Shown piece after piece: positions 51,069 to 60,210 of a stretch of 64,000 nt of DNA. This DNA is from Arenibacter algicola. Lineage in GTDB: Bacteria; Bacteroidota; Bacteroidia; Flavobacteriales; Flavobacteriaceae. The position numbers and the translations under genes are program-made. The first letter of the stretch is position 1; every line of letters starts with the position of its first letter. The stretch is from NCBI RefSeq assembly GCF_018860365.1, contig NZ_JAHKPO010000018.1:343835-407834 (forward strand), in the 5' to 3' direction. The notes under the pieces were generated by a model. It was not told where the DNA came from. It saw only the letters and a list, made by a program, of their open reading frames with translations, and searched no databases.

Positions 51069-52796
51069 ATGAGAAATATCTACAATATAAAAAAAAAGGT
51101 AAGGTTTCTGAATTTAATCATAGGGTCACTTGTGCTCATTTTTTCATCCTGTCGATCCAAAAATTCTGAAAATAAAATAAAAAAAGATTTAAGGCCCAAT
51201 ATATTAATAGTGATGTTGGATGATCTTGGGTTTTCGGATATCAGTTGTTATGGAAGTGAAATACCAACGCCTAATATTGACCGTCTTGCCAAAAATGGGC
51301 TATTATATACACATTTCAGAAATGCGGCAAGATGTTGCCCTTCAAGGGCAAGTTTAATGACCGGGCTGTATCCACATCGGGCCGGTTTAGGACATATGAT
51401 GAACGATTTGGGGCATGAAGGGTATAAGGGGGATTTGAGTTTAAGTACGGTAACCATTGCCGAAGCACTGAAAATGGTCGGATATAATACCTATATGGCA
51501 GGAAAATGGCACCTGACTCGATTTACGGATCCAAATGCTTCCAACCATAATTGGCCGCTTCAGAGGGGATTCGATGAATTTTTTGGAACATTGCCGGGAT
51601 ATGGTAGTCAATATAAACCTGCAGGACTTATGGAGGGCAATAAGTTTATAGATCCCCAGGAGGACTTCTTTTACACAGAGGCCCTTACGGACAAATCCAT
51701 TTCTTATATAGAGAAAGCAAGTGAATCTGAAAATCCTTTTTTTTTGTATTTGTCCTATACAGCCCCTCATTATCCACTGCATGCCAAAGAAGGGTTTATC
51801 GCAAAACATAGGGGGAGATTTTCGAAAGGTTGGGACAGTTTGCGCATTCAACGGTTCAATAGATTAAAAGGCCTCGGTATAATTCCTTTAACCACAGAAT
51901 TATCGGATCGGGATGGCATGGGAATCCCTTGGGAAGAAGAACCCAATAAGGCCTGGCAAGAATCTAGAATGGAAGCATACTCGGGTATGATTGAGCATGT
52001 AGATCAAGGTATTGGTAGAATTCTTTCAGCACTTATAAAAAATGAACAATTGGATAATACTCTTATTTTTTTTCTATCGGACAATGGAGGTTCAGCTGAG
52101 GGTCATTTGAACAATACGGTGGAACGTTGGGGAACTCCATGGAGAAGTAAGTTGATACCCGAAAAAACAAAGGATGGGCAAAAGGTTACCTCCGGTGATT
52201 TTGTTGGTTTGGAATTGGGCCCTGAAAATACATTTGGAAGTTATGGTCCCCAATGGTCCAATTTATCCAATGCACCTTTTAGAATGCATAAGAACTGGGT
52301 CCATGAAGGGGGTATATCCACTCCCTTTATAGTTCATTGGCCAAACGGAATAATTGATCGGGGAAAATTACGTCATCAGTCCGGACATATCATGGATATT
52401 ATGGCTACTTGCCTGGAGGTTTCTGGAGGAACATATCCTACTGAATATAATGGACATGCTATAAAACCGTTGCAAGGAGTAAGTCTAGTACCATCCTTTG
52501 AGGATAATCCCTTGAACAGAAATGAGCCTTTATTCTGGGAACATGAAGGAAATAGGGCAGTTATCAAAGGAAAATGGAAATTGGTTTCAGCTTATCCTGG
52601 TAGTTGGTCCAACATGATGGAATTTAAAAATAAAGGAAATTGGGAGTTGTACAATTTGGATACAGATCGAACAGAAACCAATAACCTATCCAAGTTTTAT
52701 CCTGAACTTGTAGAGGAGCTAACTAATGCCTGGCAGCATTGGGCCGATAAGAAAGGTGTTGTAGATTATAAGGAACTGGACTTGGAGATTTATTAA
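51069..52796 (+). CDS. Type I sulfatase lipoprotein
   Basis: A 575-residue sulfatase from ATG at 51069, chosen because it gives a compact lipoprotein signal (KKKVRFLNLIIGSLVLIFSSC, Cys28). The active-site signature is RCCPSRASLMTGLYPHRAG, with Cys89 as the formylglycine precursor (C89-C-P-S-R93). Metal ligands are in MLDDLGFSD and LSDNGGSAEGH; AGKWHL is also conserved. The RCCPSRASLMTGLYPHRAG form is typical of the S1_4 arylsulfatase subfamily. It needs an anaerobic-type or FGE maturase encoded elsewhere. Between a propeller gene and a sialidase, it suggests that the sialoglycan used is sulfated. Confidence 0.92.
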   Translation: MRNIYNIKKKVRFLNLIIGSLVLIFSSCRSKNSENKIKKDLRPNILIVMLDDLGFSDISCYGSEIPTPNIDRLAKNGLLYTHFRNAARCCPSRASLMTGLYPHRAGLGHMMNDLGHEGYKGDLSLSTVTIAEALKMVGYNTYMAGKWHLTRFTDPNASNHNWPLQRGFDEFFGTLPGYGSQYKPAGLMEGNKFIDPQEDFFYTEALTDKSISYIEKASESENPFFLYLSYTAPHYPLHAKEGFIAKHRGRFSKGWDSLRIQRFNRLKGLGIIPLTTELSDRDGMGIPWEEEPNKAWQESRMEAYSGMIEHVDQGIGRILSALIKNEQLDNTLIFFLSDNGGSAEGHLNNTVERWGTPWRSKLIPEKTKDGQKVTSGDFVGLELGPENTFGSYGPQWSNLSNAPFRMHKNWVHEGGISTPFIVHWPNGIIDRGKLRHQSGHIMDIMATCLEVSGGTYPTEYNGHAIKPLQGVSLVPSFEDNPLNRNEPLFWEHEGNRAVIKGKWKLVSAYPGSWSNMMEFKNKGNWELYNLDTDRTETNNLSKFYPELVEELTNAWQHWADKKGVVDYKELDLEIY

Positions 52797-52815
52797 AAAC
52801 AATTCAAACTAAACA

Positions 52816-54489
52816 ATGATATTGATGAAACTAAAAATTAAGACAATGGTAAAGAAAATAATGCTACTATTTCTTCTTATTATCTCCTGGGCTTGTAAAG
52901 ATGAAGTACAAATAAGTGAAAGGATTGTCGCAAAAACGTTCAACTATCCAATCTTAGTGGGTAAAGAAGATAACCCATTCATAAGATTGCAATTGGATAG
53001 TGAGACCAATGATGAAATTGTAAATGCCATTCAGGTATCGATTGATGGAATAAAAAAAGACTTCATTAAGAATATTCGGGTTTACTATACCGAGAACGAT
53101 TCCCTTTTCAGTAATAAAATTTTGTTCGGGATGGTAAATAATCCGAAAACCGTATCCTTGATTAACGGAAAACAAAACTTAAAATCAGGAACCAACTATT
53201 TCTGGGTCTCCTACGAGTTGACCGATAATGTTGATCTTACTGATAAAGTTTATACCGATATAGATTATGTCACTATAGGGGACAAAAAATTCGGAGTATC
53301 AAATCATACAGGAACTAAGGCCTTACGTCTTGGAGTAGCCGTGAGACAGCACCAAGAAGATAATGTACACACATATCGCATTCCCGGTCTTACCACAACC
53401 AAAGATGGTTCTTTGTTAGCTGTTTATGATGTACGCAGGGAGTCAGGGAGGGATTTACAAGGGCACATGGATATTGGAGTTAGTAGATCCATAGATAACG
53501 GAAATACCTGGGAGCCAATGCGCATAGCCTTGGATATGGGGGAATGGGGTGGACTGCCTCAAAAATTTAATGGCGTAAGTGATGCCAATATTTTGGTGGA
53601 CAAGAATACAGGAACCATTTATTTGGCCGGACTATGGATGCATGGCGTTATCAACGCTGAAGGCATTTGGCAAGAAAACTTGACTGAAGAAAGTGATGCA
53701 TGGAACCATCAGTGGAGAACCAAGGGTTCCCAATCAGGTTTTGGTGTTAACCAGACAAGTCAATTTCTTATCACTAAAAGTTCTGATGATGGAAGGACAT
53801 GGAGTGATCCCATTAATCTAACGGAGATGTGTAAAGACCCCAAATGGTGGCTTTGGGCACCAGCACCCGGTCATGGAATAACCCTAAAAGATGGAACCTT
53901 GGTTATTCCAACCCAAGGAAGGGATGAGAACGGAATACCATTTTCCAACATAACATATAGTAAGGATGGGGGCAATACGTGGACAACCAGTAATCCGGCA
54001 TCACAAAATACCACAGAATGCATGGCGGTCGAATTAAGCAATGGGCACATCATGCTAAACATACGTGACAACAAGAATAGGGAGGACAAATCAGAAACTA
54101 ACGGTAGAAAAATAATGATTACAGAAGATTTGGGAGAAACGTGGACAGAACACCCTACCTCTAACGGTGCGCTTATAGAACCTACCTGTATGGCCAGTAT
54201 CCATCGCCATGATTATACGGATAATGAAGGGGCTTCTAAGAGTATTATGGTGTTTTCAAATCCTAATTCCAAGTACAAAAGAATAAAACAGACCATAAAG
54301 GTCAGTTTAGATGATGGAAATACTTGGCCTAGGGAGTACTGGATGGAACTGGATGAAGGTCGTGGTGCAGGATATTCCTGTATTACTTCCGTAGATAATG
54401 ACCATATTGGAATACTTTATGAAGGTAGTCAAGCCCATATGACCTTCCAAAAGATCAATATTAATGAGCTAATCAAAAAACATGACTAG
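52816..54489 (+). CDS. nanH: GH33 exo-alpha-sialidase, lipoprotein
   Basis: A 557-residue sialidase that releases terminal sialic acids. The signal has lipobox SWAC (Cys27); ATGs at 52825 and 52846 are alternative starts, the latter giving the best signal length. Residues 35-165 are the N-terminal beta-sandwich seen in Bacteroides NanH. The catalytic six-bladed propeller starts at HTYRIPGLTTTKDGSLLAVY (Arg188 of the RIP motif). Five Asp boxes follow: SIDNGNTW, SSDDGRTW, SKDGGNTW, TEDLGETW and SLDDGNTW. Candidate catalytic residues are Glu401 (TTECMAVEL), Arg417 (NIRDNK) and Tyr520 (GAGYSCITS). The gene overlaps the mutarotase-symporter gene by 8 bp. Confidence 0.93.
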   Translation: MILMKLKIKTMVKKIMLLFLLIISWACKDEVQISERIVAKTFNYPILVGKEDNPFIRLQLDSETNDEIVNAIQVSIDGIKKDFIKNIRVYYTENDSLFSNKILFGMVNNPKTVSLINGKQNLKSGTNYFWVSYELTDNVDLTDKVYTDIDYVTIGDKKFGVSNHTGTKALRLGVAVRQHQEDNVHTYRIPGLTTTKDGSLLAVYDVRRESGRDLQGHMDIGVSRSIDNGNTWEPMRIALDMGEWGGLPQKFNGVSDANILVDKNTGTIYLAGLWMHGVINAEGIWQENLTEESDAWNHQWRTKGSQSGFGVNQTSQFLITKSSDDGRTWSDPINLTEMCKDPKWWLWAPAPGHGITLKDGTLVIPTQGRDENGIPFSNITYSKDGGNTWTTSNPASQNTTECMAVELSNGHIMLNIRDNKNREDKSETNGRKIMITEDLGETWTEHPTSNGALIEPTCMASIHRHDYTDNEGASKSIMVFSNPNSKYKRIKQTIKVSLDDGNTWPREYWMELDEGRGAGYSCITSVDNDHIGILYEGSQAHMTFQKININELIKKHD

Positions 54490-57160
54490 AGCAGTCGTTT
54501 TGAAAAACATTAAAGATTTCAAGTTTTGGGGCTTAATATTGTCTATTACATTCTGTTTCATTTATTCGAAAGCCAATGCACAGGATAAATATTTTGAGTA
54601 TACCAATCTTCCAGATCTTCCGCCGAACGTTCGGCAAAATGTTCAACCGGGTCTTGCAGGGCCATATACGGGCATAGACGATGATGTATTGATTGTGGCA
54701 GGTGGGGCCAATTTTCCGGATAAACTACCTTGGGAAGGTGGAATAAAAACCTATTATGACGGGATTTTTATACTCAAGAAAAATGCGAATGGTACAGTTC
54801 AGTGGGAAGTAGCCTCAACAAAGATACCTTTTGCTGCTGGGTATGGAGGGGCTATATCCACTAATAAAGGGTTGCTTTGTTTTGGCGGGAACACCTCAGA
54901 CACCAATATATCTAATACTTGGTTTATTGACTATATCCCAGAAACGGGGGAAATAGAAATAAATCAAGGTCCTGATCTACCACAGCCACTTACCAATTTT
55001 GCCTTTTCCAAAGTCGATAATGCGATTTATGTGGCTGGTGGTATTTCGGATTTTGGTGGTGCATCTACTAATAGTTTTTATAAGTTGTCCTTGGTTGGTG
55101 ATAATCCAAAGAATTGGGAATGGGAGTTACTGCCATCATGGGATGGCGACCCAAGAGCCTTCTCGGTCAGTGTTAGCCAAAGTAACGGTTTGGAGAACTG
55201 TTTTTACCTTTTTTCCGGTAGGAATATTACTCCTCAAGGAGATTGGAGGGTACTTTCTGATGCACATGTGTTCAATCCTACGACCAATAAATGGCAGGTC
55301 ATTTCAAATGATAGAATTCAAGAATTTAAGGTTATGGCAGGCACTGCTTTTCCACTTGGTGCAAGTTCGATAATTTTTACTTCTGGATCTAATGGTAATC
55401 TGGCCATGCAAGAGATCGACATCAAGAAAAGAATAGAACAATTGGAAAGTCAATTGGTAAATGGCAAGGATGTGGGTAGAATGTTGGAATTAGCCAAAAT
55501 GGAACTGACCGCTCATCTTAACGAGCACCCTGGATTCGGAAATAAAATATACAGTTTTAATACAATTTCTAAAGAGTTTTATGAAATAGGTGAGATACCG
55601 CAAACTGGGCAGGTAACTACTACTGCGGTTACCTGGAACGGCGATATTGTTGTCCCCACAGGTGAGGTTAGGCCTGGTGTAAGAACTCCAAGAGTACTGA
55701 AAATTATTATTAACAAGGATGCAAAGCATCTTGGAATAATAGATATGTTGGTCATTGGCCTTTATTTTTTTATTCTAGCCTGGATGGGCTATTTTTTTTC
55801 TAAACGCCAGAAAAGTACTGAGGATTATTTTAAAGGCGGAGGTCGTATTCCTTGGTGGGCAGCGGGACTAAGTATTTTTGGGACCGCCTTAAGTGCGATA
55901 ACGTTTATGGCCGTACCGGCAAAGACCTTTGCTACAGATTGGTCTTATTTTATGCTCAATATGACCATTTTTTTAGTGGCACCTGTCATTGTGTTCTGGT
56001 TTATACCATTTTTTAGAAAGCTTAATGTTACAACAGCATATGAATTTCTGGAATCTAGATTTAATCTAACTATAAGGCTTCTAGGCAGTCTGTCATTTAT
56101 ATTGTTTCAAATTGGACGTATGGGAGTAGTAATGTTCCTGCCTTCCATTGCATTGAATGTAGTGACTGGTATAGATATTTTTGTCTGTATTGCATTGATG
56201 GGAGTAGTGAGTATGATCTACACTATTTACGGTGGAATAGAAGCCGTAATTTGGACAGATGTTGTTCAGGTTATCGTGTTGCTTGGAGGAGCTATATTGT
56301 CTTTGGTTTTAATGACTTCTTCCATTGAAGGAGGGGTTACCGGCATACTTGAAATGGCAAGGGCAAATGATAAATTCAATATAATAGATCTGGATTTGTC
56401 TTTAAAACGGCCAACAGTTTGGGTTATGTTATTAGGCGGGATATTTGCAAATATCACCACTTATGGCTCAGATCAGACCATGGTACAGCGTTATTTGACC
56501 ACCAAGACCCAAAAAGAAGCCCAAAAAAGTGTTTGGACCAATGCCATATTGACCATACCGGCCACCCTGATATTCTTTTTTGTGGGCACCACTTTATTCG
56601 CATTCTTTAAAAATTATCCAACAGAACTCAATCCAACTTTTGAAAATAATGATGCCATATTTCCTTGGTATATTGTTTCAGAGTTGCCTACTGGCGTTTC
56701 CGGATTATTGATTGCGGCAATATTTGCAGCGGCCATGAGTAGTTTGAGCAGTAGTATGAATTCAGCTGCAACGTCTTATGCTACGGATATTCATTTTCGG
56801 TTTGGATGGAACAAAAAGACTAATGAATTGAAACTGGCTAGAAAAGCAACTTTGATTATCGGAATAATTGGGACCCTTTTCGCAATCATGATGGCCACCA
56901 TGGACGTAAAATCACTTTGGGATGAATTTCAAAAGGTCTTAGGCCTGGTAATAGGGAGTTTAGGCGGTGTTTTTCTACTTGGAATTTTTACAAAAACAGC
57001 AAATTCGATGGGTGTTTTGATCGGTATAGTTGTCAGTATCATGGTTCAGGTTTATGTTGGGATTACTGAGCCGGTTCATATATTGGTGTATTCTGCCACA
57101 GGTGTTGTTTCTTGTTTTTTGGTAGGATACCTGGCTAGTTTATTTTTTGCCAAAGATTAA
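54482..57160 (+). CDS. NanM-like sialic-acid mutarotase fused to sodium/solute symporter (SSS)
   Basis: An 892-residue fusion. A signal-like helix (about 17-34) precedes a periplasmic Kelch propeller (about 36-410) with the NanM/cyclically permuted mutarotase marks VLIVAGGANFPDKLPWEGGI, YYDGIFIL, LLCFGGNTSD and IYVAGGISDFGG. From residue about 418 on there are about 13 transmembrane helices of an SSS transporter: FKGGGRIPWWAAGLSIFGTA, TAYEFLESRFN, GGIEAVIWTDVVQ and AAIFAAAMSSLSSSMNSAAT. The propeller should interconvert sialic-acid anomers released by the sialidase and hand the product to the sodium-coupled importer. It starts inside the end of nanH, so expression is coupled. Confidence 0.9.
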   Translation: MTRAVVLKNIKDFKFWGLILSITFCFIYSKANAQDKYFEYTNLPDLPPNVRQNVQPGLAGPYTGIDDDVLIVAGGANFPDKLPWEGGIKTYYDGIFILKKNANGTVQWEVASTKIPFAAGYGGAISTNKGLLCFGGNTSDTNISNTWFIDYIPETGEIEINQGPDLPQPLTNFAFSKVDNAIYVAGGISDFGGASTNSFYKLSLVGDNPKNWEWELLPSWDGDPRAFSVSVSQSNGLENCFYLFSGRNITPQGDWRVLSDAHVFNPTTNKWQVISNDRIQEFKVMAGTAFPLGASSIIFTSGSNGNLAMQEIDIKKRIEQLESQLVNGKDVGRMLELAKMELTAHLNEHPGFGNKIYSFNTISKEFYEIGEIPQTGQVTTTAVTWNGDIVVPTGEVRPGVRTPRVLKIIINKDAKHLGIIDMLVIGLYFFILAWMGYFFSKRQKSTEDYFKGGGRIPWWAAGLSIFGTALSAITFMAVPAKTFATDWSYFMLNMTIFLVAPVIVFWFIPFFRKLNVTTAYEFLESRFNLTIRLLGSLSFILFQIGRMGVVMFLPSIALNVVTGIDIFVCIALMGVVSMIYTIYGGIEAVIWTDVVQVIVLLGGAILSLVLMTSSIEGGVTGILEMARANDKFNIIDLDLSLKRPTVWVMLLGGIFANITTYGSDQTMVQRYLTTKTQKEAQKSVWTNAILTIPATLIFFFVGTTLFAFFKNYPTELNPTFENNDAIFPWYIVSELPTGVSGLLIAAIFAAAMSSLSSSMNSAATSYATDIHFRFGWNKKTNELKLARKATLIIGIIGTLFAIMMATMDVKSLWDEFQKVLGLVIGSLGGVFLLGIFTKTANSMGVLIGIVVSIMVQVYVGITEPVHILVYSATGVVSCFLVGYLASLFFAKD

Positions 57161-57208
57161 TGTATCTGCTTTTTTAAAATGGTTCCCCAATAATAAATCT
57201 ATAAAACT

Positions 57209-58027
57209 ATGAAAGGAAGTGAAATTATATCAAGATTAAGATCAGGGAAAAGGGTATATGGGACCCTAACAGTGTCCACCTCGCCAATGTGGCCGGATGT
57301 AGTAAAATCATTAGGGGTGGATTTTGTATTCATTGATACGGAACATACACCTATCGACAGGGATAAGCTAAGTTGGATGTGTAAGGCTTATCGTAATATG
57401 AATATAGCCCCTATAGTACGCATTCCAAGTCCGGATCCATATTGGGCAACAATGGCTTTGGACGGTGGCGCCTGCGGCCTAATTGCTCCGTATATTGAGT
57501 CTGTAGACCAGGTAAAAGAATTGGTTGGAGCGGTGAAGCACAAGCCTGTCAAAGGAAAATATTTAAAGGAGCATTTGGTGTCATCCAATTCTTTCGGGAA
57601 CACTTTATCCAATTATGTAGATGACATCAATAAAGAAAATGTTTTGATTATAAACATAGAAAGTCGAGAAGGAATTAGGTCATTACCTGAAATTTTGAAG
57701 GTGAAAGAGCTTGATGGGGTGCTGATAGGGCCACATGATTTATCCTGTAGTTTGGGAATACCTGAGAATTATCAATCACAAGAATTCATTCAGGCAGTGG
57801 ACACTATAATTACGAAAGTGAGGGATTCCGGTAAGGGAGCGGGAATTCATATGATATACGAGGATATCGAAAGTGAAATCAATTGGTTGAAAAAAGGCGC
57901 TAACATATTGTTACATGGGGCAGATTTGATTTCATTTAAGGTTCATATGTCCGACGCCATAGATAAATTAAAAAAAGCCGCAGGCGACGAATTAATGGAC
58001 AATACTTCTGAAAATATAAACATATAG
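57209..58027 (+). CDS. HpcH/HpaI-family class II aldolase
   Basis: A 272-residue metal-dependent aldolase of the 2-keto-3-deoxy-sugar-acid type. Family residues are present: FIDTEHTPIDRD with the catalytic His; PIVRIPSPDPYW with the Arg; ALDGGACGLIAPYIESVDQ; the metal Glu in INIESREGIRSLPEI; and the metal Asp in GVLIGPHDLSCSLGIP. It cleaves or forms pyruvate-derived aldols in the cytoplasm. It lies 48 bp after the mutarotase-symporter gene in the sialic-acid operon, which already has NanA. It may handle another nonulosonate or 2-keto acid; that is inference. Confidence 0.88.
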   Translation: MKGSEIISRLRSGKRVYGTLTVSTSPMWPDVVKSLGVDFVFIDTEHTPIDRDKLSWMCKAYRNMNIAPIVRIPSPDPYWATMALDGGACGLIAPYIESVDQVKELVGAVKHKPVKGKYLKEHLVSSNSFGNTLSNYVDDINKENVLIINIESREGIRSLPEILKVKELDGVLIGPHDLSCSLGIPENYQSQEFIQAVDTIITKVRDSGKGAGIHMIYEDIESEINWLKKGANILLHGADLISFKVHMSDAIDKLKKAAGDELMDNTSENINI

Positions 58028-58105
58028 CAGATTGGCTGTAGGAAGGATGGAGGTTGTCCCTAAGGGTTAGTTACATTTGAATTTGAATATATATTATCAT
58101 AAGTC

Positions 58106-59359
58106 ATGGTATTAAAATCTAATTTGATTTACAAAAAATTATTAGTGATGTTGTTTGCTTGGGGGGTTCTTGGAGCCTGTAAAAGTGAACAACACAATAA
58201 GAGGGGAACAACATTGCAAGTGAAGCTTGATACTATCATTACAGGTCTAAACTCGGATTTTGTTTGGAGTCAAGCTTTTGCAACGGCCTTCGGAAAAAAT
58301 CAAAACCAGTATTTGGTAACGATGAGTAAGCAATATACCGAAGGCTCTGACAACTATGGCAACCTGTTCTTTAGTTCAACTTTAGATGGTGAATCCTGGT
58401 CTATGCCTACGGCTGTGCAAACCTTGGCCAATCATCATAAATCTAAACGGTTCGATTCTATTTTCAGCGATGTTTATCCCATGTGGCATGGTAGAAGTAA
58501 AAAAGTGCTTTGTACAGGTAAGATTTTCTATTACGATAGGGAACAAATGCCGGATCCGGAAGTAGGAAGGGGTGCTGGTTACGTAACCTATGACCCAAAT
58601 AGTCTTAAATGGTCCAAATTGGAAACATTGGAGTTTCCAATGAACACTTCCAATGGGGATACCATTTATCGGCCATCAGCCGGATGCTCCCAAAGGTTTG
58701 ATCTGGAAAATGGGGAGATACTGCTGCCAATAATGTTCGAAAAGGGCTGGGATGATGGTAATGAACGCAACGCTTCATTTGTGGCAAGGTGCAATTTTGA
58801 TGGACAGAAAATATCGGTTATTGAGGTAGGGAATTCGATTGTCATGAATTCCGGTCGAGGAATATATGAACCATCCATTACAAAATATAAAGACACTTAT
58901 TACCTAACTCTGAGAACCGATCATTCGGCCTATGTAGCCGTTAGCAAAGATGGGATAAATTATGACGACCCGGTTGAATGGAAATTTACGGACGGTAGGG
59001 TTTTAGGAAGTTACAATACGCAACAACATTGGGTTTCCAATTCACATGGTCTATTTTTGGTATATACCAAAAGGGGAGCGGGCAACGATCATGTCTTTAG
59101 ACATAGGGCACCCTTGTTCATGGCACAAGTAGATCCTGAATTACTCAGGGTGATGCCGGAAACCGAAACTATAGTTATTCCCGAAAGAGGTGCTAGATTG
59201 GGAAATTTTAGCACCTATGGCATAGATGGTTCAAAAGCTATTATTGCCACAGCGGAACGCATAGAAACCAACGTCACAAAAGATAGTACCGAATTCCCTA
59301 AAGTGAAAAAGCTAGGATATAATAATACTTTGTTCCTAAGTACAGTAAGCTTTGAGTAG
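58106..59359 (+). CDS. Propeller-type lipoprotein, sialidase/glycosidase-like, function unknown
   Basis: A 417-residue lipoprotein (LLVMLFAWGVLGAC, Cys25). Repeated strands such as NLFFSSTLDGESW, YVTYDPNSLKWSK, GIYEPSITKYKDTYYLTLRT and SAYVAVSKDGINYDD suggest a five- or six-bladed propeller; two degenerate Asp boxes (STLDGESW, SKDGINY) are seen. The motif EPSITKYKDTYYLTLR also recalls GH43/GH117-like propellers. No clear set of catalytic residues could be named. As the last gene of the sialic-acid locus it may act on, or bind, sialylated glycans on the cell surface. Confidence 0.7.
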   Translation: MVLKSNLIYKKLLVMLFAWGVLGACKSEQHNKRGTTLQVKLDTIITGLNSDFVWSQAFATAFGKNQNQYLVTMSKQYTEGSDNYGNLFFSSTLDGESWSMPTAVQTLANHHKSKRFDSIFSDVYPMWHGRSKKVLCTGKIFYYDREQMPDPEVGRGAGYVTYDPNSLKWSKLETLEFPMNTSNGDTIYRPSAGCSQRFDLENGEILLPIMFEKGWDDGNERNASFVARCNFDGQKISVIEVGNSIVMNSGRGIYEPSITKYKDTYYLTLRTDHSAYVAVSKDGINYDDPVEWKFTDGRVLGSYNTQQHWVSNSHGLFLVYTKRGAGNDHVFRHRAPLFMAQVDPELLRVMPETETIVIPERGARLGNFSTYGIDGSKAIIATAERIETNVTKDSTEFPKVKKLGYNNTLFLSTVSFE

Positions 59360-59440
59360 GCTAAGGGTTATTGAGATGTTAAATGGATACAAGTAAGACT
59401 AGTTTAGAATCACGGAATATATACTTGTTACGGACTATTA

Positions 59441-60208
59441 TTATCGGTAATATTCCTGTATCGCTAAGTCTGAAGTAAGTACTATGCATTCGCCATTAAT
59501 CACTTTGGATTTCAAATATTTTAGGATGGCCCTTAGATCATTGGCAGTAACCCTTGGTTTACCCAAATCGTCCAAGTAAGTAGAAGGCAAGGCATGCCCA
59601 TATAACACCAAAAGTTCCTTATTCGTTATGGCTTGGTCTATGCGCGATACTATTTTTTCAATACTGTGGTCGGAGGTGGATATATTGCTTTCTATTCCAT
59701 AGCGTGCAAGCTGTTTTTTGTCTACCGATATATCATACAAATCATTGTGATTATTGGTAAAGGCATAATCATACTCCGTATCCAATAGGGACAAAAATTC
59801 TGGGCGCATATATGAATTGGGAGTAACAAATCCACGAACGGGAATTCCATAGCTTTCAATCCTTTCCTTGGAATCCTTTAATTCCATTAATACGGTTTCC
59901 CTATCAATATCCGATGAATTGTTCATCTTGGGATGTGTGTGTGAATGCGATAAAATACTTATTCCCTCCTCAGCATAAGACTTGTACAGAGGAGCTGTTT
60001 TAGGGTTGAGTTTCTTTGTGGTGATGGCAAATGAAGGCTGAAAACCAAATTCATCAAAAACGGATTTAACAAGCGAGTCGGTCGTATTTAGATCATCAAA
60101 AATGAAGCTAAATACAGCTTGCTTAGCTCCTGCAACCTTCTTAAGCGTGGGTTGTTGGGCATTAGATCCAATAAAAATAAGGAGGAGAAGAAAGGGATAA
60201 ATTCTCAT
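59441..60208 (-). CDS. Polysaccharide deacetylase-family protein, secreted
   Basis: A 255-residue protein with a signal peptide (RIYPFLLLLIFIGSNAQ) and a carbohydrate esterase 4 (NodB-like) domain. Motif 1 is FSFIFDDLNTTDS with Asp38/Asp39; the metal-binding motif 2 is SHSHTHPKMN (His88 and His92). Motif 3 is recognisable in RGFVTPNSYMRP, though the usual Arg-x-Pro is changed. It probably removes N- or O-acetyl groups from a glycan in the periplasm. It begins 2 bp after the stop of the TIM-barrel-like gene and is translationally coupled to it. A decayed second copy lies at 39.0-39.35 kb. Confidence 0.85.
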   Translation of the reverse strand: MRIYPFLLLLIFIGSNAQQPTLKKVAGAKQAVFSFIFDDLNTTDSLVKSVFDEFGFQPSFAITTKKLNPKTAPLYKSYAEEGISILSHSHTHPKMNNSSDIDRETVLMELKDSKERIESYGIPVRGFVTPNSYMRPEFLSLLDTEYDYAFTNNHNDLYDISVDKKQLARYGIESNISTSDHSIEKIVSRIDQAITNKELLVLYGHALPSTYLDDLGKPRVTANDLRAILKYLKSKVINGECIVLTSDLAIQEYYR

Positions 60209-60210
60209 GG

